From Faecalibacterium sp. CAG:1138 (GTDB lineage Bacteria; Bacillota; Clostridia; Christensenellales; CAG-917): DNA of 19,701 bases. Positions 14,051-19,701 of this stretch are shown here, one piece after another; positions within the stretch are counted from its first letter, which is position 1, and the number at the start of each line of letters is the position of its first letter. The position numbers and the translations under genes are program-made. Location: contig HF988643.1 in NCBI GenBank assembly GCA_000434675.1, forward strand, positions 3,338-23,038. The letters run 5' to 3'. Below the pieces are notes generated by a model, which was given only the letters and a program-made list of their open reading frames with translations, had not been told where the DNA came from and did no database searches.

Positions 14051-14087
14051 ATACTCTCCTTTTAAGTCGAGTATAACAAAACAAAAT

Positions 14088-14132
14088 CAAAAAACCCTTC
14101 CGTTCCGCCATTCTTTTGTCGGAAGGAAGGGT
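14088..14132 (-). terminator. Rho-independent terminator after lepB
   Basis: On the minus strand ACCCTTCC/GGAAGGGT (8 bp) continues, after a one-base bulge, into TTCCG/CGGAA (5 bp) with a 12-nt loop, followed by TTTTTT. It lies 17 nt after the lepB stop codon. Confidence 0.85.
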
Positions 14133-14143
14133 GCTTTGTCGAA
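14115..14143 (+). promoter_or_regulatory. Pair of Spo0A-box-like sites upstream of spoIIE
   Basis: TTTGTCGAA (14135-14143) matches the Spo0A box consensus TTTGTCRAA exactly, and TTTGTCGGA (14115-14123) is a near match. They are in the same orientation and exactly 20 bp apart, about two helical turns. A TATACT -10 candidate for spoIIE lies at 14070-14075 without a good -35, as in some Spo0A-activated promoters. The first site overlaps the lepB terminator, so chance similarity is possible. Confidence 0.4.
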
Positions 14144-14148
14144 TATTT

Positions 14149-14793
14149 TCAGGCGGTTTTGAAAACCGTTCTGGCTTTTGAAAAGTTGCTCACGAAAACC
14201 GCTTTGCCCACGATGTAGGACTTGCCGTCCTCGTCCTTTGCGTCCAGTCGAACCATTCCTTCTTGCCTGCTGTCCTTGGATTTGTTTCGGTTGTCGCCCA
14301 AAACGAACACGCAGTTTTCGGGGACCGTCCAGTTGTAGGACATCGTTCCGAAATTAGGGTCTATTTCGTAGTCGGCGCCGGGATATATCTGCGCTTTCAT
14401 CGGTTCTTTTATATAGTCCTCTTCGACGGCCTGTCCGTTGACGTACAAATAGGCCGTGTCGCCGTTTATTTTGATGCTGACGTGATCGCCCGCAACCGCC
14501 ACCACTCTTTTCACCACGTTGTAGTTTTCCTCAGGGCCCGAGTAGGAGGAATACGCCCTCTTATCAAAGACGATAATATCCCCTTTTTTGACCTTGCCGA
14601 GTTTCAGAACCAGCAGCTTGTCGCCCCCGTGATAAACGACTTTTCCGTCCTCAACCGCTGAAATACCGCCGTACAGCGTGTCGTCCATGGAGCTGCCCCA
14701 CACTTCGACGTTCGTGAAAACGTAGGTCTTTAGGGCCAACGCCACCGCAAAAGCGACGACGACGGTTACAACCACTTCCAAAAATTTTTTCAT
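14149..14793 (-). CDS. lepB: Type I signal peptidase
   Basis: This enzyme cleaves signal peptides from secreted proteins at the outer face of the membrane. One N-terminal membrane helix (residues 5-22) precedes the catalytic domain. GSSMDDTL (33-40) holds the nucleophile serine 35, KRVVAVAGD (95-103) the general-base lysine 95, and VFVLGDNRNKSKDSR (162-176) the conserved family box. The usual proline of the SMxPTL motif is an aspartate here. The 214-residue length is normal. The start codon lies 4 nt after the stop of the alpha/beta-hydrolase-like gene and has only a weak ribosome binding site, so it is probably translated by coupling from that gene. The terminator at 14088-14132 ends the pair. 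Confidence 0.94.
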   Translation of the reverse strand: MKKFLEVVVTVVVAFAVALALKTYVFTNVEVWGSSMDDTLYGGISAVEDGKVVYHGGDKLLVLKLGKVKKGDIIVFDKRAYSSYSGPEENYNVVKRVVAVAGDHVSIKINGDTAYLYVNGQAVEEDYIKEPMKAQIYPGADYEIDPNFGTMSYNWTVPENCVFVLGDNRNKSKDSRQEGMVRLDAKDEDGKSYIVGKAVFVSNFSKARTVFKTA

Positions 14794-14797
14794 TTCT

Positions 14798-16486
14798 TTA
14801 AATCCACAAAATGTTGTTGAACAGCACGTTTTCCGCGCCCGTTATCTGAAATTTTTTGACCGATTTCCAACTTTTTAAGGAAACGTGATCGGCGTTTTTG
14901 AAGTCGGAAGCGGAAAAATTCAGCCTTTGCCACTTCTTTGACGGAGGCAACTCCTTTTCCACCGAGTACGGCGTGAAGCCGTCGTCTTCGTCGTAGGTGC
15001 ACATGGTGAACGTAATCGTTCTTTGCTCTTTGGTGGCGCAATCGATCTGCAAAATGCAGCCGTCTTCGCCCTGGAATTTGCGCTCGCCGATTTTGTAGCT
15101 TGCGATGTAGCCCGTCGAGCTGGATATGCCTTTTATGCCAAACGGACCCGCTTCTTCGGCCACCACGTTGGAGGCCACGCTTATGCTGCTCTTTTCCGCA
15201 TTGAACACCGAACGCGTTTCGGTGGAGCTGTAGATAATGCGGTTTTTGGTGTATTGAAGCGGCACGAAAGCCGTAAATTCGGGCACGTTCGGATCGACGC
15301 AATATACCTTGCTTGACGCCACGATTCCGCTTTTATACGTTACGTTTACAAATATAAACACCAGTTTCGTGTCGGAAGGCACTTCGACGTTGAGAAGATA
15401 GTCTTTCTCGGAAACCCTAAGCGGAATCTGCGCGTCGCTCCAGTTCCGAAGCTCCGACAGCACCTCGTCGAACGAAGTGAAAAATTCCACCTTCTGCACT
15501 TCTCCCGTCACGCTCGTCGAAGCGTACAGGCGACCTTCGCTAAAGTAATAAGTAAGCTCCGGCATCTTGGTTTCGCTCCACTTTCCGGAAACCGTTTCGT
15601 CCAAAAACTTCAAAATCGACTCGACGCTTTCGGCGTTGATGTTCTCTTCCGCGCGAGGAGTTACGATCATGTTCTTATGCTCCGACGGAGCAAGTTCCAC
15701 TATGTCTGCCATTCTGTCCACGTCGGCCACGGTGCTGTTGGTGGTTCCTGCCACCAGAAGCGGACAGTTCACCGTTTTCGCATAGGCCTGCGAGCTTAAG
15801 CACGACATATATTCCATAACTCCCGAATCGATGTCGCCCATAGGTTTTTTGGAAAATTTCGGCGGCTTGTAGCCGGTGTAGCCGTAGTCCAGAACGGGGA
15901 CAATCGCCTTTACGCGGTTGTCGATGCCTGCGGTGATCCAGCAAATTTCCGCGCCTTCTTTTATGCCCCAAAAGATTATGTTTTCGCTGTCGACAGAAGC
16001 GTCCTCGGTCAAAAACGTGATGACTCGGCGCGCGATTTTAACGTAGCTGTAAAGCGGGCTCTTTTTAGGGTTTTGATGAAATTCGATCTGTTTTTCGGCG
16101 TCCCCCGCCGAGCCCTCGACGTAGGCAAGCGATTTCGGATAATCCGTAAAGCGTTCCTTACCGACGAGTTTCCCCGAATAATCGAAATAGCAATATGCAA
16201 AACCTTTTTCGATTATCCTTTTGACGAATTCGGTGTTGATTTTGGCGACGTCGGCAGTCGGGATAAAAACCACGACCGGACACTTTTTTTCGGGATTTTT
16301 CGGCAGTATAAGTCTGACGTACGCCCTGACGACGCCGTCCTCGGCGTCAAACGCCGAAATATACTGTTCCCTCACAAAAGCAAAGCCCAAGTCCTTCGCC
16401 TGCACGTACGAAGTTTCCAACGGACGTTCGGTCGGATCGAAATCCGCCCAGAGCTGCATAGGTGACAAAATTTTGATGTCTTCCAT
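14798..16486 (-). CDS. Alpha/beta-hydrolase-like protein with altered nucleophile, plus C-terminal beta domain
   Basis: The 562-residue protein has an alpha/beta-hydrolase layout like acetyl-xylan-esterase or PqaA-type proteins. CPVVVFIPTA (69-78) is the first core strand, GFAYCYFDYSG (95-105) the second, and ENIIFWGIKEGAEICWITAGIDNRVKAIVPVLDY (168-201) the nucleophile-elbow region. Where an active enzyme has G-x-S-x-G, this one reads G-I-K-E-G (174-178), with lysine 176 in place of the serine. No clear catalytic histidine follows the late ...NMIVTPRAEENI strand. Residues from about 335 to the end form a beta-rich region (FTSFDEVL, IPLRVSEKDYLLNVEVPSDTKLVFIFV) ending in a strand set like a carbohydrate-binding module. 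No signal peptide is seen, so it is probably cytosolic. The ATG at 16486 is preferred because an upstream ATG at 16534 lies within the promoter. It is cotranscribed with lepB. Confidence 0.7.
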   Translation of the reverse strand: MEDIKILSPMQLWADFDPTERPLETSYVQAKDLGFAFVREQYISAFDAEDGVVRAYVRLILPKNPEKKCPVVVFIPTADVAKINTEFVKRIIEKGFAYCYFDYSGKLVGKERFTDYPKSLAYVEGSAGDAEKQIEFHQNPKKSPLYSYVKIARRVITFLTEDASVDSENIIFWGIKEGAEICWITAGIDNRVKAIVPVLDYGYTGYKPPKFSKKPMGDIDSGVMEYMSCLSSQAYAKTVNCPLLVAGTTNSTVADVDRMADIVELAPSEHKNMIVTPRAEENINAESVESILKFLDETVSGKWSETKMPELTYYFSEGRLYASTSVTGEVQKVEFFTSFDEVLSELRNWSDAQIPLRVSEKDYLLNVEVPSDTKLVFIFVNVTYKSGIVASSKVYCVDPNVPEFTAFVPLQYTKNRIIYSSTETRSVFNAEKSSISVASNVVAEEAGPFGIKGISSSTGYIASYKIGERKFQGEDGCILQIDCATKEQRTITFTMCTYDEDDGFTPYSVEKELPPSKKWQRLNFSASDFKNADHVSLKSWKSVKKFQITGAENVLFNNILWI

Positions 16487-16522
16487 TTTCGCCTGAAAAC
16501 CGCCTTGATTTTTATCCCTACT

Positions 16523-16551
16523 ATTGTAGCACATAAATAAATGTATGGCAA
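16523..16551 (-). promoter_or_regulatory. Promoter of the hydrolase-like gene and lepB
   Basis: The minus strand reads TTGCCA (16546-16551), a 17-bp spacer and TACAAT (16523-16528) with TGC just before it (extended -10). The start of transcription is near 16516, about 30 nt before the chosen ATG. The core resembles the promoter at 1059-1086. Confidence 0.65.
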
Positions 16552-16618
16552 CAACTTTGTTTTTATAATTTCGTCAACTTATTTTGACCGGCGTCATAAA
16601 ATAGTCGCGAGGTGAATT

Positions 16619-17134
16619 ATGGATTACATTTTACCGAATGAAGTCGAAATGGAAAAAATGGCGGAGGAATACGCCAAAATCAAAATTTTGCGGCCAACAC
16701 ATCGAAATGCAATCGTCGAAACGATGTCCGTGCCGGAAGAAGAAGGCTCTGCCGAAAAAGCAAGCGCAGGCAACGCTCGCGCCGCCGCGCTTTCCTCGGA
16801 AATCGTGGTACTTCTCTGCGCGCTTCAAAATCTTTGCCCCGAAAAAGCTGCCGCATCGCAGATCGAACGCGTCATTTTTGACAAAAAACAGACGGCGGAA
16901 AACCTGTTTCCGTACGATTTCCACGGCCAAATTTCCGAAAACACGGCGTTTGGCGCAAAATCCGTCCCCTATTTTCAGCTCGGAAAAGACATACTTTTTA
17001 AGCAAATGACTTTGATAACGGCGCTCAATTCTTACTCAAAAAATCTCACGAATCCCGAGCAAAAACGCCGCGCCGACGACGCGTTCAAAAACGAAATATG
17101 CGCTTTTGCGGCCATATCGGCGCTGCTCTTTTGA
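16619..17134 (+). CDS. Hypothetical helical protein (171 residues)
   Basis: No family is recognised. GAGGTGA stands a few nucleotides before the ATG, so it should be translated. The protein is mostly alpha-helical: a charged N-terminus (MEKMAEEYAKIKI), an Ala/Glu/Ser-rich linker (VPEEEGSAEKASAGNARAAAL), a hydrophobic helix SSEIVVLLCALQNL (about 59-72), a segment with FDKKQTAENLFPYDFHGQISENTAFGAKSVPYFQLGKDILF, and a helical tail ICAFAAISALLF. There is no signal peptide. Its codon use and GC look like the housekeeping flanks, unlike the 3-5 kb island. It is a lone plus-strand gene between the divergent hydrolase-lepB unit and the gerA operon. Its TGA directly abuts that of gerAC, forming the string TGATCA, with no space for a terminator. 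Neighbourhood alone might hint at sporulation. Confidence 0.7.
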   Translation: MDYILPNEVEMEKMAEEYAKIKILRPTHRNAIVETMSVPEEEGSAEKASAGNARAAALSSEIVVLLCALQNLCPEKAAASQIERVIFDKKQTAENLFPYDFHGQISENTAFGAKSVPYFQLGKDILFKQMTLITALNSYSKNLTNPEQKRRADDAFKNEICAFAAISALLF

Positions 17135-18295
17135 TCATTCGACTCCGATAACCACCACTTCGACCTCTATTTTATACTCCACAAGCGAAAGATAGTTTTC
17201 TTTTGACGCTATCTTTCGCCATTTTTTACGCTCGAATCGGTCAAAACCTTCGTAAACTTCAAACAGATCCACGCCTTTCTCCGTCAGATAGTCGATAACG
17301 TTTTTAAGACTTTGAACGTAATCGGAAGCGACTTCTTTTTTGACGTCTTCCAGCAATGCGTCGAAAAAATCTTCCTCTGTTAACGTCAAATCACGGCGTT
17401 TATTGTCAAATTCGTCGGCTTTAACTTCGATTTTGGTTTTTATCGTCAATATCGGTTTGTCGCCCTCGAACTTATAGGACAGCTTCGAGGAAGCGCCCTC
17501 CAAAAGCAAATCCACCTTCGTGTCGGAAACGGTAACCAAAACGTTCCCTATTTTCGGTTTTTCCAGAACCATGTTGACGGTTTTGGTCTGCTCTTCGTCG
17601 AGGCTTACCGCGCTCTCGCCGTATTTTATCAGATAACAGCTTTTCATTTCCAGCCCTTCGATCCACGTGGTTTCTGGTTTTTCGACGTAGGAAACGTCCT
17701 CGCCTAAAAGCGCCACGGATAGAAGTCTGGTGTAGGCTCCCTCAAGCGTGCCGTCATATAAAAGCTGTTTTACGGACGAGGTGAACTGCTCGGCAGATAT
17801 CCGATCGCTTTTAAGATAGTCGGTGAACGTTATGCCGGATATTTCGTACAGGCACAGATACTCCACAATCTCGGAAGCTTTTTTGTCAGCAATAACCACC
17901 CGCGCTTCGTACGGCAGTCCGTAGCTCGACGCCAGATTTTCAAAATTCGGATATTCTCCTTTTTCCTTCAGGTATTCGCCGATAACCACCAGATTGCAAT
18001 GCGCAAGGCTGGCGTTAAGGGAACAATTCTGACTTACCTCCGCAATCGCCTGCGACAAGCTGTTCCCTTTTCCTTTTATAACCGAATAAGCCGTGCTGCC
18101 CTTGGAGCCGTCGTTCCGACTCGGGCGGACTATCTGCGCCGACAGCACGAATTTATCTTCTTCCTTGTCTATTCCCACTGCCACCACTATGGCTCTGTCG
18201 GTCAGCGTAACCACCGGCACCGTCCGCTCGAAAAGCACCAGCGTCAACACCGCTATTATCAACACGAAAAGTTGATTTTTAACGAGCTTCTTCAT
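17135..18295 (-). CDS. gerAC: Ger(x)C-family spore germination protein (C subunit)
   Basis: The C subunit of a nutrient germinant receptor, normally an outer-leaflet lipoprotein of the spore inner membrane. The 386 residues show the family start region TLTDRAIVVAVGIDKEEDKFVLSAQIVRPS (30-59), IKGKGNSLSQAIAEVSQNCSLNASLAHCNLVVIGEYL, and a C-terminal domain with YVQSLKNVIDYLTEKGVDLFEVYEGFDRFERKKWRKI. Family members usually have a lipobox ending in Cys just before that first region. Here the N-terminus (MKKLVKNQLFVLIIAVLTLVLFERTVPVV) is a hydrophobic anchor without cysteine. The start at 18295 has AAGGAGG 9 nt upstream; a longer frame with an Arg/Cys-rich beginning (to 18355) lies inside gerAB and is rejected. 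It overlaps gerAB by 17 bp. Confidence 0.92.
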   Translation of the reverse strand: MKKLVKNQLFVLIIAVLTLVLFERTVPVVTLTDRAIVVAVGIDKEEDKFVLSAQIVRPSRNDGSKGSTAYSVIKGKGNSLSQAIAEVSQNCSLNASLAHCNLVVIGEYLKEKGEYPNFENLASSYGLPYEARVVIADKKASEIVEYLCLYEISGITFTDYLKSDRISAEQFTSSVKQLLYDGTLEGAYTRLLSVALLGEDVSYVEKPETTWIEGLEMKSCYLIKYGESAVSLDEEQTKTVNMVLEKPKIGNVLVTVSDTKVDLLLEGASSKLSYKFEGDKPILTIKTKIEVKADEFDNKRRDLTLTEEDFFDALLEDVKKEVASDYVQSLKNVIDYLTEKGVDLFEVYEGFDRFERKKWRKIASKENYLSLVEYKIEVEVVVIGVE

Positions 18296-19352
18296 TCTTC
18301 TGCGCCTCCTTTCTAAGCCCTGCCGCGCACAGCAGCAGCACGGGCGGCATCGCAAAATTTACGGCCAAAGCAACGTATCTTAACGCGCCTTTTGCAAAAT
18401 TAGTCATCTGCATGGCGTCCGGAGCAAAGAAAAAATAAACCGCTATGCACAAAAATATCGCCGCTTCCGCCACAGTCTTTTTTTTCACTATTCTCCTCGC
18501 CGACTCGGTCGCCGCCCAGAAATGCGCGCCGCAGGTTATTATCGCCATAGGTATCCAGATAACGATTATCGTCCAGTCCAGTCTTCCGAGATAGGTTTCC
18601 AAATGATTGAAAACGCCGTATTTCAGCATGGCATTTTTCACTATCACGAGGCTCCTGCCGTAGCTTGCAAACATCAGAACGTAAGTGAACAGCACAAAGC
18701 AAACTGCCACCGTAAGCGCCCACGGCGAACGCTTTTTTCCGTCCTGCTTTTCTTTGACAAATAGAAGCGGCATAAAATCACCGAACCAGAAACTCCACTT
18801 CGAGAAGTTATCTAAATAGTCTTTTCTGGGCATTGAAAATATCGGCAGATTGCGGCTGAAATCCGCGTCGGTTTTTATAAAAAGAAGATTGAACACCAGA
18901 ATTGTCAGAACGAGAACTATAACGATTTCCGCCACTCGTCCCATCGTTCTTATTCCCTTTATGGCAATGTAAACACACGGCACGGCAAGCACCATGGCGG
19001 CCTCGGCAATCTTGATGTTTTCAAACATATAGCTTACCACAAAATCCACCGTCCCCGAAAAACACAAAACGGCTTTAAGCGCAAAATAAGCGGTTAAAAC
19101 AATCATTATAAGCGTTTTAAGCCATTTTTTTGACGTGTTGTCCAGCGTTTCGGCGCCGCCTAAGTCGATATATCTTTTTATCAGAATCCACCCTAAAACG
19201 TCCACCGCAAACAAGCCTGCGTACACCGTGAGGCCACCGCTTCCCGCGTCCGCCGCGACCATTGCGGGAAGCGCGGCCGCCTTGAAGGTTACCGTCAGAA
19301 TAAACAGCAATATGGCCGTTTGACGATTATATAGCGTATTATCGGTTTTCAT
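18279..19352 (-). CDS. gerAB: GerAB-family germinant receptor permease (B subunit)
   Basis: A 357-residue integral membrane protein with about ten helices, of the APC-like spore germination permease family. It binds the nutrient germinant in characterised receptors. The N-terminus NTLYNRQTAILLFILTVTFKAAALPAMVAADAG is the typical first helix-break-helix. YIDLGGAETLDN and later RLDWTIIVIWIPMAIITCGAHFWAATESARRI also fit the family. GGGAG lies 6-7 nt upstream of the ATG. The gene overlaps the end of gerAA by 14 bp and the start of gerAC by 17 bp, so the three are one operon with coupled translation. Germinant identity cannot be predicted. Confidence 0.92.
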   Translation of the reverse strand: MKTDNTLYNRQTAILLFILTVTFKAAALPAMVAADAGSGGLTVYAGLFAVDVLGWILIKRYIDLGGAETLDNTSKKWLKTLIMIVLTAYFALKAVLCFSGTVDFVVSYMFENIKIAEAAMVLAVPCVYIAIKGIRTMGRVAEIVIVLVLTILVFNLLFIKTDADFSRNLPIFSMPRKDYLDNFSKWSFWFGDFMPLLFVKEKQDGKKRSPWALTVAVCFVLFTYVLMFASYGRSLVIVKNAMLKYGVFNHLETYLGRLDWTIIVIWIPMAIITCGAHFWAATESARRIVKKKTVAEAAIFLCIAVYFFFAPDAMQMTNFAKGALRYVALAVNFAMPPVLLLCAAGLRKEAQKNEEAR

Positions 19353-19701
19353 TTATGTCTCCCATTCTTTTTCCGTTAACGTTCGGGACGGATTTCGGAC
19401 GCGTTTTCATCTTATAAAGATTTGCTTTGAACAGATTGTCTTTCATATCGGACGAAATCATCGGCGCGTTAGGCGCGAGATACGGCGCCCCGTAGCTGTC
19501 GAACGACGCAAGATGCGTCAGTATAACCATAGACGCCGCAAGCATGCCGTAAAGCCCCAGAACGCTCGCCACAAGCACGAACAGCAACCTGAACGTCGAC
19601 ACCACCGACAGCTCGTCAGGCATGATGTTTGTTCCAAGCGCCGACAGCGCAACCACAAGCACCGCAGGGCTTGAGATAAGGCCGGCGTTAACGGCCGGGT
19701 C
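19339..19701 (-). CDS. gerAA: GerAA-family germinant receptor subunit A (C-terminal part, cut by window edge)
   Basis: About 120 C-terminal residues of the A subunit are visible; the frame continues past the right edge. It reads DPAVNAGLISSPAVLVVALSA, then LGTNIMPDELSVVSTFRLLFVLVASVLGLYGMLAASMVILTHLASFDSYGAPYLAPNAP. This is the last membrane-helix block and the conserved S-x-G-x-P-Y-x-x-P motif of GerA/SpoVAF-type proteins. A basic cytosolic tail follows (LYKMKTRPKSVPN). The full-length family member is about 480-540 residues with a large N-terminal soluble domain, which would lie outside this window. It is the first visible gene of the gerA operon. SpoVAF is an alternative family match, but the gerAB and gerAC partners downstream favour GerAA. 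Confidence 0.88.
   Translation of the reverse strand, partial: DPAVNAGLISSPAVLVVALSALGTNIMPDELSVVSTFRLLFVLVASVLGLYGMLAASMVILTHLASFDSYGAPYLAPNAPMISSDMKDNLFKANLYKMKTRPKSVPNVNGKRMGDINENR

Noticed and set aside
16638..17009. Alternative plus-strand frame inside the 171-residue gene, and a minus-strand frame opposite it
   Set aside because: The frame from 16619 has the ribosome binding site and a balanced composition. The others are Lys/Arg/Cys- or Phe-rich shadows.

Overview
The window comes from an endospore-forming member of the Bacillota, most likely of class Clostridia. It carries spoIIE, a gerA-type germinant-receptor operon and strong AAGGAGG-type ribosome binding sites. It also keeps the spoIIE-tilS-hpt order known from Bacillus and many clostridia. 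I cannot name a genus from sequence alone. Most of the window is dense minus-strand housekeeping and sporulation DNA of moderate GC, broken by one visibly AT-richer plus-strand island at about 3.0-5.3 kb.

Layout from left to right. 1-1.1 kb: the N-terminal part of a MarR-family regulator with its promoter and operator, and a TRIC/UPF0126 membrane protein. 1.1-3.0 kb: a phosphoglucomutase/phosphomannomutase with a strong promoter and a leader of about 115 nt holding inverted DnaA-box-like sites. 3.2-5.3 kb (plus strand, AT-rich): a consensus-like promoter, a strongly self-complementary RNA segment of about 160 nt closed by a 13-bp helix, a UUCG terminator, two tiny single-helix membrane peptides with near-perfect Shine-Dalgarno sites, a pair of 19-bp direct repeats, and a tight three-gene operon of unrecognised proteins (one KTSC-like). 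5.3-6.5 kb: a secreted VanW-family protein. 6.5-11.8 kb: one operon, promoter to terminator, tilS-hpt-cca-rmuC-PHP phosphoesterase, mostly joined by ATGA overlaps. It combines tRNA maturation (lysidine synthesis, CCA addition), purine salvage, DNA recombination and nucleotide phosphoester cleavage. 11.8-14.1 kb: spoIIE, with two Spo0A-box-like sites upstream. 14.1-16.5 kb: signal peptidase I preceded by an alpha/beta-hydrolase-like protein whose nucleophile serine position is a lysine. 16.6-17.1 kb: a lone plus-strand gene of unknown function. 17.1-19.7 kb: gerAA (partial), gerAB and gerAC, forming a nutrient germinant receptor.

The least explained part is the 3.2-5.3 kb island, where a promoter-RNA-terminator unit leads into two tiny membrane peptides and an unknown operon. 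The rest is recognisable, with some odd details: a GerC protein without a lipobox, a probable pseudo-esterase next to lepB, and DnaA-box-like sites in the phosphoglucomutase leader. All functional calls rest on reading motifs by eye; no database search was run.
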